From positions 5,704,001-5,768,000 of the forward strand of contig NZ_CP059165.1 of assembly GCF_013466425.1 (NCBI RefSeq): a stretch of 64,000 nt of DNA. Direction: 5' to 3'. A model generated the notes under the pieces. It did no database searches. It saw nothing but the letters and a program-made list of their open reading frames with translations, and was not told the origin of the DNA. Below are positions 34,425-45,755 of this stretch, piece by piece; position 1 is the first letter of the stretch; the number at the start of each line of letters is the position of its first letter. The translations under genes were made by a program, and so were the position numbers. The stretch is from Mycobacterium vicinigordonae. Its GTDB lineage: Bacteria; Actinomycetota; Actinomycetes; Mycobacteriales; Mycobacteriaceae.

Positions 34425-35431
34425 TACGGAGCTCCCACCAAGCCAAGACGATGCGAGGGTCCACCCAGCAGCCGGGTCAGATCCTTGATCGTCGAGTAAT
34501 ACCGGTGCATCGGATAGGTGATGTCCATCCCCATACCGCCGTGCAGGTGATGGCAGATCTGCATCACCGGCGGCGCTTGTGACGCCAGCCAGTACCCGAG
34601 GACGTCCAGATCATTTGCGGCGTCGCGACCTTCGGACAGCCGCCAGATCACCGACTTGGCTGCCAAGTCGATGGTGCGCGAAGCGATGTACACCTCGGCC
34701 AGCTGCGCAGCCACCGTCTGGAAGGTCGACAACGGCTTGCCGAACTGTTTGCGCCCCGCGACGTAGTCGGCGGTCAGCCGCAGTGCACCGGCCACCAGCC
34801 CGTCGGCGTAGGCGCCGATCGCGGCCAACACCAACTGATTCACCCGCGACGCCGACGCACCGGCCAGCACATCGGAGTCCGGCACGGCCACGTCCGAGAA
34901 CGTTACGGTGTATTCCTCGGAACCGTTGGAGGTCGGCGTGCGAACCAGCGCCACCCCGTCGGCCTTCGGCGACACCACCACCACTGCGTTGTCGGCCGTC
35001 ACCAACATCCAGTCGGCCGAATCGGCGTATCCGACACCAACTTTCACACCCGATAGCCGGCCGCCGCGGAATGCGACCGAGGGCCGATCGGGCAGCGCCG
35101 CGCCGGGCTCGTTGATTGCTGCGGTCAGTACCGAGCCCTTGGGGACCCCAGCCAGGAACCGGTCCTGCTGTTCCTCGGACGCCAGATCTAGCAGGGGCAG
35201 CACCGCGGAACCCAGCGTCGCCAGGGCTGGGGTGATCGCGCCGTACCGACCGATTTCGGTCAGCACGGTGCCCACCTCGGGCAGGCCCACACCGTCGCCG
35301 CCGATCCGTTCGGGTATTGGCAATGCCGCAACTCCTCCGTCGGCCAAGGCTTTCCAAGTCGGATCGCGGTCCATGACGGACGTGACGACATCGGCGACGG
35401 CCTGCTGCGTCGCGGTGAGTTCGAAGTCCAT
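34424..35431 (-). CDS. chsE1: Steroid acyl-CoA dehydrogenase subunit ChsE1 (FadE28)
   Basis: The partner of FadE29. A 335-residue shorter acyl-CoA dehydrogenase-like chain starting MDFELTATQQAVADVV, with LPIPERIGGDGVGLPEVGTV, YVAGRKQFGKPLSTFQTVAA and HLHGGMGMDITYPMHRYYST. It matches Rv3544c. In these heteromers the active site is built from both chains, so neither works alone. The ATG overlaps the cyp125 stop (TGATG), and its stop overlaps the chsE2 start. Confidence 0.93.
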   Translation of the reverse strand: MDFELTATQQAVADVVTSVMDRDPTWKALADGGVAALPIPERIGGDGVGLPEVGTVLTEIGRYGAITPALATLGSAVLPLLDLASEEQQDRFLAGVPKGSVLTAAINEPGAALPDRPSVAFRGGRLSGVKVGVGYADSADWMLVTADNAVVVVSPKADGVALVRTPTSNGSEEYTVTFSDVAVPDSDVLAGASASRVNQLVLAAIGAYADGLVAGALRLTADYVAGRKQFGKPLSTFQTVAAQLAEVYIASRTIDLAAKSVIWRLSEGRDAANDLDVLGYWLASQAPPVMQICHHLHGGMGMDITYPMHRYYSTIKDLTRLLGGPSHRLGLVGAP

Positions 35432-36681
35432 CAGGACGTCACCGGGGCGCTGCCCGAGTAGTCGACCTGCCAGTGCTTGATGCCGTTGAGCCACCCGGAC
35501 CGCAGGCGTTCGGGCTCCGAGAGCGGTTTGAGGTCCGGCATGTGATCGGCCACCGCGTTGAATATCAGGTTGATCGTCATCCGCGCCAGGTTGGCGCCGA
35601 TGCAGTAGTGCGCGCCGGTGCCGCCAAAACCGACGTGCGGGTTGGGGTCACGCAGGATGTTGAACGTGTAGGGGTCTTCAAAGACGTCCTCGTCGAAATT
35701 GGCTGAGCGGTAAGACATCACCACTCGCTGACCCTTCTTGATCAGCACGCCACCCAGCTCGATGTCTTTGTTGGCGGTGCGCTGGAATGCGCTCACCGGC
35801 GTCGCCCAGCGCACGATTTCGTCGGCCGCTGTCGACGGGCGTTCCTTCTTGTACAGCTCCCACTGATCCGGATTGCTCGCAAAGGCAATCATGCCGTGGG
35901 TGATCGAGTTGCGGGTGGTCTCATTGCCGGCGACAGCGAGCATGATGACGAAAAAGCCGAATTCGTCGTCCGAGAGCTTCTCCCCGTCAATGTCGGCCTG
36001 AATCAGGGCAGTGACGATGTCTTCGGTCGGGTTCTTCGTCCGTTCCTCGGCCATCGCCATCGCGTAGGTGATCAGTTCCAGCGACGACTGCGCCGGGTCG
36101 ATATCGGCGTACTCGGGGTCCTCGCCGCCGGTCATCTCGTTCGACCAGCGGAACAGCTTGTCGCGGTCGTCCTGCGGCACCCCCAGCAGGCCCGCGATCG
36201 CCTGTAGCGGCAGCTCGCACGACACCTGCTCGACGAAGTCACCGGCCCCCATGGAGGCCGCGGTCTTGGCGATATTCTGAGCGCGCTGCTTGAGCTCCTC
36301 CTCCAGCCGGCCGATCGCGCGCGGGGTGAATCCGCGGGAGATGATCTTGCGCAACCGGGTGTGGTGCGGGGCGTCCATGTTGAGCATGACGTTGCGCTGC
36401 AACTCGACGGTCTCGCGCGTCATCTCCTTGGGCCAGGTCGGGATGGCGCCGTTCTCCCAGCTGGAGAAGTCGTCGCTGCGGCGCGACACCTCCTTGACGT
36501 CGGCGTGCTTGGTGAGCAACCAGTAGCCGTGGTCCTCGAAGCCTCCGCAACCATCGGGCACGGCGACCCAGTGAATCGGTTCGGACTTGCGCAGCTGGGC
36601 CAACTCCGCCACGGGAAGTCCGGCCAGGTTGATGTCGGGGTCGAGGAAGTCGTAGTCGGCCGGAATATTCGGGGGTGCCAT
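35431..36681 (-). CDS. cyp125: Steroid C26 monooxygenase CYP125
   Basis: CYP125 oxidises the terminal carbon of cholest-4-en-3-one to the acid, starting side-chain degradation. It has 416 residues. The I-helix acid/threonine region is AVAGNETTRNSITHGM, the ExxR helix EIVRWATPVSAF, and the haem-cysteine loop FGGTGAHYCIGANLAR. It matches Rv3545c and leads the cyp125-chsE1-chsE2-chsH2-chsH1-ltp2 operon, controlled from the KstR box shared with fadA5. Confidence 0.96.
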   Translation of the reverse strand: MAPPNIPADYDFLDPDINLAGLPVAELAQLRKSEPIHWVAVPDGCGGFEDHGYWLLTKHADVKEVSRRSDDFSSWENGAIPTWPKEMTRETVELQRNVMLNMDAPHHTRLRKIISRGFTPRAIGRLEEELKQRAQNIAKTAASMGAGDFVEQVSCELPLQAIAGLLGVPQDDRDKLFRWSNEMTGGEDPEYADIDPAQSSLELITYAMAMAEERTKNPTEDIVTALIQADIDGEKLSDDEFGFFVIMLAVAGNETTRNSITHGMIAFASNPDQWELYKKERPSTAADEIVRWATPVSAFQRTANKDIELGGVLIKKGQRVVMSYRSANFDEDVFEDPYTFNILRDPNPHVGFGGTGAHYCIGANLARMTINLIFNAVADHMPDLKPLSEPERLRSGWLNGIKHWQVDYSGSAPVTS

Positions 36682-36699
36682 TAGGGTGATCTCCTAAAT

Positions 36700-36713
36700 T
36701 GCGACGTGGTCTA
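36700..36713. promoter_or_regulatory. Degenerate KstR-like site close to cyp125
   Basis: TGCGACGTGGTCTA keeps the outer T/A and six of eight fixed positions of TnnAACnnGTTnnA. It lies 18 nt before the cyp125 ATG, between it and the perfect box. Confidence 0.3.
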
Positions 36714-36778
36714 GTGCCAGTAAAACATGCCTCCACCGCAGACAAAAGGCGCTAAGGCATCCTCGCTTGTCATAGTAA

Positions 36779-36792
36779 TGAAACGTGTTCTA
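36779..36792. promoter_or_regulatory. KstR operator between cyp125 and fadA5
   Basis: TGAAACGTGTTCTA fits TnnAACnnGTTnnA exactly. It lies 10 nt from the fadA5 ATG and 97 nt from the cyp125 ATG. Confidence 0.88.
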
Positions 36793-36793
36793 G

Positions 36794-37966
<1,173 letters not shown>

Positions 37967-37995
37967 CTTGCGAGCCACGGCTACCGCGAGCGTGA

Positions 37996-39776
<1,781 letters not shown>

Positions 39777-39795
39777 CCGGGACTAGGAACCGCTC

Positions 39796-40716
39796 TCAGG
39801 CACCCGCGCCGTAGACCGGCACCGGTGGGCGCGACTTGGCCAGCAGGTCGCTGACGACGGGGCCCAATTCGGCCGGATCCCAGCGCGCGCCTTTGTCAAT
39901 CTGTGGTCCGCGCGCCCAGCCCTCGGCTACCCGGATCAGGCCCGCCTCCACCTCGAAGACCTTCCCTGTTACCGCACGGGATTCGACGCTGCCCAGCCAA
40001 ACCACCAGCGGGGAAACGTTTTCCGGCGCCATCGCGTCGAAGCCGCCGTCCTCGGGGGCAGCCATCGTTTCGGCGAACACCGCTTCGGTCATCCGTGTGC
40101 GAGCGGCCGGCGCGATGGCGTTGACGGTGATGCCGTAACGCCCGAGTTCGGCGGCACCGACCAGGGTCAGTGCGGCGATCCCGGCCTTGGCGGCCGAATA
40201 GTTGCCCTGCCCGACGCTGCCCTGCAGGCCGGCGCCCGAGCTGGTGTTGATGATGCGCGCATTCAGGTCGTCCGGCCCGACGCTGCCGCCCTTGATCTGT
40301 CGACGCCAGTACCCAGCCGCATGCCGCAATGTCGCGAAATGGCCCTTGAGGTGGACGCGGATCACGGCGTCCCACTCACTTTCGCTGGTATTGGCCAACA
40401 TTCGGTCGCGGATGAAGCCGGCGTTGTTCACCAGCACATCCAGGCCGCCGAAGCTGTCCACCGCGGTCTCGATCAGATTCTGCGCACCCGTCCAGTCGGC
40501 GACGTCGTCACCATTGGCAACGGCCTCGCCGCCCGCAGCTTTGATCTCGTCAACCACCTGTTGGGCCGGGCTTTCGCCGGCGGACCCATCCAGGCCCACA
40601 CCGATGTCGTTGACCACCACCCGTGCACCTTCAGCCGCGAAAGCCAAGGCGTGCGCGCGGCCGATGCCGCGGCCCGCTCCGGTGACGATAACTACTCGGC
40701 CGTCAACCACACCCAT
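39796..40716 (-). CDS. Short-chain dehydrogenase (Rv3548c homologue)
   Basis: A 306-residue SDR of the HSD17B4-like bacterial branch. The cofactor motif is VIVTGAGRGIGRAHALAFAA, followed by NDIGVGLDGS, LVNNAGFIRDRMLANTSESE, and catalytic Ser-Tyr-Lys in INTSSGAGLQGSVGQGNYSA with AKAG after it. It matches Rv3548c. It probably acts on a 3-hydroxyacyl-CoA from the steroid or its side chain. It lies 15 nt downstream of the Rv3549c-like SDR, same strand. Confidence 0.87.
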   Translation of the reverse strand: MGVVDGRVVIVTGAGRGIGRAHALAFAAEGARVVVNDIGVGLDGSAGESPAQQVVDEIKAAGGEAVANGDDVADWTGAQNLIETAVDSFGGLDVLVNNAGFIRDRMLANTSESEWDAVIRVHLKGHFATLRHAAGYWRRQIKGGSVGPDDLNARIINTSSGAGLQGSVGQGNYSAAKAGIAALTLVGAAELGRYGITVNAIAPAARTRMTEAVFAETMAAPEDGGFDAMAPENVSPLVVWLGSVESRAVTGKVFEVEAGLIRVAEGWARGPQIDKGARWDPAELGPVVSDLLAKSRPPVPVYGAGA

Positions 40717-40731
40717 ATTTCCTCGTCTCCT

Positions 40732-41529
40732 CTACTTGATCGCGCTCGCGTTCGTCGTGGCCAGATAGTGCGGCGGTTCACCGCCACCATGTACCTCCAA
40801 GGTGGCCCCGCTGATGTAGCAAGCCGCGTCGGAGGCCAAGAATGCCGCGGCCCAACCGATGTCGTCCGGTTTGGCCAATCGGCCCAGTGGCACGTTCTTG
40901 GAGATCGCGGCGATCGACTCGGCGTCGCCGTAAAAGAGGTCGGCCTGTTCGGTTTCGACCATGCCGACCACACATGCGTTCACCCGCACCTTCGGTCCCC
41001 ATTCGACCGCCAGGGTCTCGGTAAGGCTCTCCAGGCCGGCTTTAGCCGCGCCGTACGCCGCGGTGCCCGGGCTCGGCCGCCGGCCACTGAGGCTGCAGAT
41101 GTTCACGATCGACCCGCCCCGGGGCTGCGCTTGCATCTTCTCGTTGGCACACTGCGAAACCAGCAGGCCGCCAATCAGATTGAGTTCGATGATCTTGCGG
41201 TTGAATTTCGGGCTGGACTCTGCGGTCAGCACATAAGGCGAGCCGCCGGCATTGTTGACCACGACGTCGAGCTTGCCGTGCCGCTCGACGATCGAGTGGA
41301 TCATGGATTGCACGGCTTGTTCGTCACGAACGTCGCAGCTGTGGAACTCATGCGGAAAACCCTCGACCGAGCGGCGCGCGCAGGCGATCACCGTCGCGCC
41401 CTGCCCAGCGAAAACCGAGCTGATGCCGGCGCCGACGCCACGGACACCACCCGTCACCAGCACCACCCGCCCAGCCAGGCCGAAGTTGAGGCCGTCGGTG
41501 TTCGGGTGCGCTGAGTCCGATTGGGTCAC
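40732..41529 (-). CDS. Short-chain dehydrogenase (Rv3549c homologue)
   Basis: A 265-residue SDR. It has the nucleotide motif VLVTGGVRGVGAGISSVFAG, VVVNNAGGSPYVLTAESS, catalytic Ser/Tyr/Lys in NICSLSGRRPSPGTAAYGAA followed by AKAG, and the closing GATLEVHGGGE. It matches Rv3549c. It is the first gene of the two-SDR operon and its start is 16 nt from the KstR2 box shared with echA20, so it belongs to the ring C/D regulon. The exact substrate is not known. Confidence 0.87.
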   Translation of the reverse strand: MTQSDSAHPNTDGLNFGLAGRVVLVTGGVRGVGAGISSVFAGQGATVIACARRSVEGFPHEFHSCDVRDEQAVQSMIHSIVERHGKLDVVVNNAGGSPYVLTAESSPKFNRKIIELNLIGGLLVSQCANEKMQAQPRGGSIVNICSLSGRRPSPGTAAYGAAKAGLESLTETLAVEWGPKVRVNACVVGMVETEQADLFYGDAESIAAISKNVPLGRLAKPDDIGWAAAFLASDAACYISGATLEVHGGGEPPHYLATTNASAIK

Positions 41530-41544
41530 TGTGCTAGCGTACCA

Positions 41545-41558
41545 AGCAAGTGCTTGCT
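41545..41558. promoter_or_regulatory. KstR2 operator (Rv3549c homologue / echA20)
   Basis: AGCAAGTGCTTGCT is a near-perfect dyad fitting the KstR2 pattern AnCAAGnnCTTGnT, between two divergent starts. Confidence 0.9.
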
Positions 41559-41586
41559 TAGGTAACTACCCCCAGCAGGAAGTGCC

Positions 41587-42342
41587 ATGACCATCAGCTC
41601 CAACACACTCGAACCCGGCATCGTCGCCGTCACGGTCGACTATCCGCCGGTCAACGCCATTCCCTCCAAGGGCTGGTTCGAACTCGCCGACACCATCACC
41701 GCAGCCGGCGCCAACCCGACCACCCACGCAGTGATCCTGCGGGCCGAAGGCCGCGGCTTCAACGCCGGCGTGGACATCAAAGAAATGCAGCGCACCGAAG
41801 GGTTCACCGCATTGATTGACGCGAACCGCGGCTGCTTCGCCGCGTTCCGCGCGGTGTACGAATGCGCGGTGCCCGTGATCGCGGCGGTCAACGGATTCTG
41901 TGTGGGCGGCGGAATCGGCCTGGTCGGCAACTCCGACGTGATCGTCGCCTCCGACGACGCCACGTTCGGCCTACCAGAGGTGGAACGCGGCGCACTCGGT
42001 GCGGCTACCCACCTGTCCCGACTGGTGCCGCAACACCTGATGCGGCGGCTGTTCTTTACCGCCGCCACTGTGGACGCCGCCACCCTGCACCACTTCGGCT
42101 CGGTGCACGAGGTGGTGCCACGCGATCAGCTCGACGAAGCCGCACTGCGGGTGGCCCGCGACATTGCCGCCAAGGACACCCGCGTCATCCGTGCCGCCAA
42201 GGAAGCCTTGAACCTCATCGACGTGCAGCGGGTCAACTCGAGTTACCGCATGGAGCAAGGCTTTACGTTCGAGCTGAACCTGGCCGGGGTGGCCGATGAG
42301 CACCGCGACGCGTTCGCCGGCACCGAGAAGGGCAAGAAGTGA
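41587..42342 (+). CDS. echA20: Ring-cleaving crotonase-family hydrolase EchA20
   Basis: EchA20 hydrolyses ring D of the indane-derived CoA intermediate (family knowledge from Rv3550). It is a 251-residue crotonase fold: oxyanion-hole segments RAEGRGFNAGVDIKEMQ and NGFCVGGGIGLVGNSDVIVA, then FGLPEVERGALGAATHLSRL. It is the first gene of the echA20-ipdA-ipdB-ipdC operon, led by the KstR2 box 29 nt upstream, and overlaps ipdA by 4 bp. Confidence 0.93.
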   Translation: MTISSNTLEPGIVAVTVDYPPVNAIPSKGWFELADTITAAGANPTTHAVILRAEGRGFNAGVDIKEMQRTEGFTALIDANRGCFAAFRAVYECAVPVIAAVNGFCVGGGIGLVGNSDVIVASDDATFGLPEVERGALGAATHLSRLVPQHLMRRLFFTAATVDAATLHHFGSVHEVVPRDQLDEAALRVARDIAAKDTRVIRAAKEALNLIDVQRVNSSYRMEQGFTFELNLAGVADEHRDAFAGTEKGKK

Positions 42343-43220
42343 GCAACAAGCTGACCACCCTCGACGACGCAGTCGCCAGCGTCGCGAGCGGCATGACCAT
42401 CGGCATCGCCGGATGGGGATCGCGACGCAAGCCGATGGCGTTCGTGCGTGCCCTGCTACGGACCGACGTCACCGACCTGACCGTCGTCACCTACGGTGGC
42501 CCCGACCTCGGTCTGTTGTGCTCGGCCGGCAAAGTCAAGCGGGTCTACTACGGATTCGTGTCACTGGACTCGCCGCCCTTCTACGACCCGTGGTTCGCCA
42601 AGGCCCGCACCACCGGCACCATCGAGGCCCGGGAAATGGACGAAGGCATGCTGCGCTGCGGCCTGCAGGCAGCCGCCCAGAGATTGCCGTTCCTGCCGAT
42701 TCGCGCCGGGCTGGGCAGCTCCGTGCTCGACTTCTGGCAAGGTGAGCTACAGACCGTTACCTCCCCCTACCCCACCGGCGACGGATACGAGACCCTGATC
42801 GCCATGCCGGCCCTGAAACTTGACGTAGCGTTTGCACATCTCAATCTCGGTGACGCCCAGGGCAATGCGGCCTACACCGGCATCGATCCTTACTTCGACG
42901 ACCTCTACCTGATGGCCGCCGAAAAGAGATTCCTGTCGGTGGAGCGCGTCGTGCCCACCGGGGAACTCGTCAAATCCGTGCCCCCGCAGGCGCTGCTGAT
43001 CAACCGGATGATGGTTGACGGCGTCGTCGAGGCACCGGGTGGGGCGCACTTCACCACGGCCGCACCAAGTTACGGTCGCGACGAGAAGTTCCAGCGCCAT
43101 TACGCCGAGGCCGCGTCCACTGAAGAGGGTTGGGCGCAGTTCGTGCAGACCTATTTGGCCGGCAGCGAGGACGACTACCAGGCCGCCGTACGCAAGTTCG
43201 GTGAGGAGGCAGTCAAGTGA
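42339..43220 (+). CDS. ipdA: Ring C hydrolase subunit IpdA (CoA-transferase fold)
   Basis: IpdAB resembles class I CoA transferases but hydrolytically opens ring C of the last ring-bearing cholesterol metabolite. IpdA is 293 residues: TLDDAVASVASGMTIGIAGW, the GGPDLGLLCSAGKVKRVYYG glycine-rich part, and ALKLDVAFAHLNLGDAQGNA. It matches Rv3551. Four-base overlaps with echA20 and ipdB imply tight coupling. Confidence 0.93.
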   Translation: MSNKLTTLDDAVASVASGMTIGIAGWGSRRKPMAFVRALLRTDVTDLTVVTYGGPDLGLLCSAGKVKRVYYGFVSLDSPPFYDPWFAKARTTGTIEAREMDEGMLRCGLQAAAQRLPFLPIRAGLGSSVLDFWQGELQTVTSPYPTGDGYETLIAMPALKLDVAFAHLNLGDAQGNAAYTGIDPYFDDLYLMAAEKRFLSVERVVPTGELVKSVPPQALLINRMMVDGVVEAPGGAHFTTAAPSYGRDEKFQRHYAEAASTEEGWAQFVQTYLAGSEDDYQAAVRKFGEEAVK

Positions 43221-43960
43221 GCACCCGGGCAGAGGTTTGCGCGGTCGCCTGCGCCGAATTGTTCCGCGATGCAGGCGAAATCATGGTCAGCCCGATGACA
43301 AATATGGCATCCGTCGGAGCCCGACTGGCACGGCTCTCTTTCTCCCCCGACATCCTGTTGACCGACGGGGAGGCCCAACTGCTGGCCGACACCCCGGCGC
43401 TCGGCCAAACCGGCGCCATCGAGGGCTGGATGCCGTTCGGCCGGGTCTTCGAGACCCTGGCCTGGGGGCGCAGGCACGTGGTGATGGGCGCCAATCAGGT
43501 TGACCGCTACGGCAATCAGAACATTTCGGCGTTCGGCCCGCTGCAACAGCCGACCCGACAGATGTTCGGCCTCCGCGGCTCGCCGGGCAATACCATCAAC
43601 CACGCGACCAGCTACTGGGTGGGTAACCATTCCAAGCGGGTGTTCACCGACGAAGTCGACATCGTCTGCGGCATCGGCTACGACAAGGTCGACCACGACA
43701 ACCCGGCGTTCCGATTCGTCAACGTCTACCGGGTGATCTCCAACCTCGGCGTGTTCGACTTCGGTGGTCCGGACGGGACCATGCGGGCACTGTCGCTGCA
43801 TCCCGGCGTCGCCGCCGACGAGGTCCGCGAGGCCACGTCGTTCGAGATCCACGGACTCGACGAGGCCGCTGAAACCAGGCTACCGACCGACGCCGAGCTG
43901 CAGCTGATCCGCGACGTCATCGACCCGAAAGCATTACGCGACAGAGAGATCCGCCAGTGA
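43217..43960 (+). CDS. ipdB: Ring C hydrolase subunit IpdB (CoA-transferase fold)
   Basis: The beta subunit of IpdAB, 247 residues, with CAVACAELFRDAGEIMVSPM, LLTDGEAQLLADTPALGQTG, VVMGANQVDRYGNQNISAFG and LRGSPGNTINHATSYWVGNH. It matches Rv3552. It starts in the ipdA stop (GTGA-type overlap) and overlaps ipdC by 4 bp. Confidence 0.93.
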   Translation: MSTRAEVCAVACAELFRDAGEIMVSPMTNMASVGARLARLSFSPDILLTDGEAQLLADTPALGQTGAIEGWMPFGRVFETLAWGRRHVVMGANQVDRYGNQNISAFGPLQQPTRQMFGLRGSPGNTINHATSYWVGNHSKRVFTDEVDIVCGIGYDKVDHDNPAFRFVNVYRVISNLGVFDFGGPDGTMRALSLHPGVAADEVREATSFEIHGLDEAAETRLPTDAELQLIRDVIDPKALRDREIRQ

Positions 43961-45024
43961 GGCTCAAGACGCCATTGACCGAGCTGGTCGGCATCGAGCA
44001 TCCGGTGGTGCAGACCGGGATGGGTTGGGTGGCCGGTGCACGGCTCGTGTCGGCGACTGCCAATGCGGGAGGGCTGGGCATCCTGGCCGCGGCCACCATG
44101 ACACTGGATGAGTTGGCGACGGCCATCGGCAAGGTCAAGGCCGCGACCGACAAACCGTTCGGCGTGAACATCCGCGCCGACGCCGCCGACGCCAGCGATC
44201 GCGTCGAACTGATGATCCGTGCGGGCGTCAAGGTGGCCTCGTTCGCCATGGCCCCCAAGCAGGAACTGATTGCCCGACTCAAAGAGGCTGGTGCGGTGGT
44301 GATTCCGTCGATCGGCGCGGCAAAACACGCCCGCAAGGTCGCCGCCTGGGGCGCCGACGCGATGATCGTGCAGGGTGGCGAGGGCGGCGGCCACACCGGG
44401 CCCGTCGCGACCACACTGTTGTTGCCGTCCGTACTGGACGCCGTGCAGGGGACCGGAATCCCGGTGATCGCCGCCGGTGGCTTCTTCGACGGCCGTGGAC
44501 TGGCCGCCGCGTTATCTTATGGCGCGGCAGGGGTGGCAATGGGGACCCGCTTCCTGCTCACCTCGGATTCCACGGTGCCCGACGCGGTCAAGCAGCGCTA
44601 CCTGGACGCCGCACTGGACGGCACCGTGGTGACCACCCGAGTCGACGGCATGCCCCACCGGGTGCTGCGCACCGGCCTGGTGGAGAAGCTGGAAAACGGC
44701 TCTCCGATAAGAGGTTTGAGCGCTGCGGTGCGTAACGCCGGCAAGTTCAAGCACATGTCTGGGATGAGTTGGCGTTCGATGATCCAGGACGGGCTGGCCA
44801 TGCGGCACGGCAAGGAGCTGACCTGGTCGCAGGTGGTGATGGCGGCCAACACCCCGATGCTGCTCAAGGCCGGCCTGGTCGAAGGCAACACCGACGCCGG
44901 GGTGCTGGCGTCGGGTCAGGTGGCCGGAATCCTGGACGACCTGCCATCGTGCGCCGAGTTGATCGAGTCAATTGTTTCCGAGGCGATCACACATTTGCAA
45001 AAGGCAGCTTCGCTGGTGGAATAG
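43957..45024 (+). CDS. ipdC: NPD/nitronate monooxygenase-type flavoenzyme IpdC
   Basis: IpdC is a flavin-dependent oxidoreductase for a ring C/D CoA intermediate (Rv3553). It has 355 residues with the 2-nitropropane dioxygenase-like TIM barrel: LVGIEHPVVQTGMGWVAGAR, TDKPFGVNIRADAADASDRV, MIVQGGEGGGHTG, IPVIAAGGFFDGRGLAAALS and GAAGVAMGTRFLLTSDS. In M. tuberculosis fdxB follows; here the 239 bp that follow contain no gene I can support. Confidence 0.92.
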   Translation: MRLKTPLTELVGIEHPVVQTGMGWVAGARLVSATANAGGLGILAAATMTLDELATAIGKVKAATDKPFGVNIRADAADASDRVELMIRAGVKVASFAMAPKQELIARLKEAGAVVIPSIGAAKHARKVAAWGADAMIVQGGEGGGHTGPVATTLLLPSVLDAVQGTGIPVIAAGGFFDGRGLAAALSYGAAGVAMGTRFLLTSDSTVPDAVKQRYLDAALDGTVVTTRVDGMPHRVLRTGLVEKLENGSPIRGLSAAVRNAGKFKHMSGMSWRSMIQDGLAMRHGKELTWSQVVMAANTPMLLKAGLVEGNTDAGVLASGQVAGILDDLPSCAELIESIVSEAITHLQKAASLVE

Positions 45025-45263
45025 CCGCGTTTGTCAACTGGACTACGCCAACCCAGCTATGGCAACCGTCGAGATTGATCGCGCGGCTCCGGGCCCCGCC
45101 ACGCACCACGCGTTGCCCGATCCCGGTGAGTCAGCACCGAAGCTGGCCCTACCCGGCCCTCCCCGGCCAGCGCCTTCGTCGGCGCCCGCCCCTTGCCGCC
45201 CAATGTGAATGCTACTGCGCAACACACTGATTCAGCGTCGCCAGATTCACGGTCGGCGATGAT

Positions 45264-45755
45264 TCACGCCATCCGGCGGCGTGCATCGCCGCGTAAGCGG
45301 GCGTCGATCAGCACCAACCGGAGCCGAGACTCGTGCGGTGATTCCGCGCCGGCGTCGACAATCGGCAGCACCCGTCTGAGCCGGACCAGTCCCCGGGTGC
45401 CGGGGTGTTGAGCGATCAGCGCCTCCACGTCGGCGATCTTGACATCGGTCGCATTCGCCAGAGCATCCAGTCGCTGGATCGCGTGCAGCCGATCGACGGT
45501 TCGCCGCCCGATGTCAAAGATGGTGCGCGCCGGGCTGGTTGTCGCCATCCTTTCGACGATGAGGATCTCGTCGGACGCCAAAGTGGCGGAGTGCACGGTG
45601 AGGCGTGCTGGCGCGCAGCCAGCGCCTCGGTACCGAGAAATGGCCAATCCATCCGCGCATGCTCTCACCGCTCAACAGCAACCGGCCGTCGCTTATCAAC
45701 AGCCCATAGCGCCGCGGGCCAGGCCGCGTCTCACCCCGCCGCTGCGGCGCAGCGA
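45264..45755 (-). pseudogene. Decayed Rv3555c-like gene
   Basis: A fragment between ipdC and fadA6 in the place of Rv3555c. One frame gives LTVHSATLASDEILIVERMA, TTSPARTIFDIGRRTVDRLH and LVRLRRVLPIVDAGAESPHE, typical of the AbiEi/DUF559-like mycobacterial family, then breaks after about residue 125. Upstream, pieces such as GLLISDGRLLLSGES sit in a different frame and a TGA interrupts a third. The N- and C-terminal parts are thus frameshifted or lost. Coordinates are approximate. Confidence 0.6.

Noticed and set aside
45025..45263. fdxB remnant
   Set aside because: The 239 bp show a short Ala/Pro-rich frame but no ferredoxin cysteine motif or other recognisable piece of FdxB.
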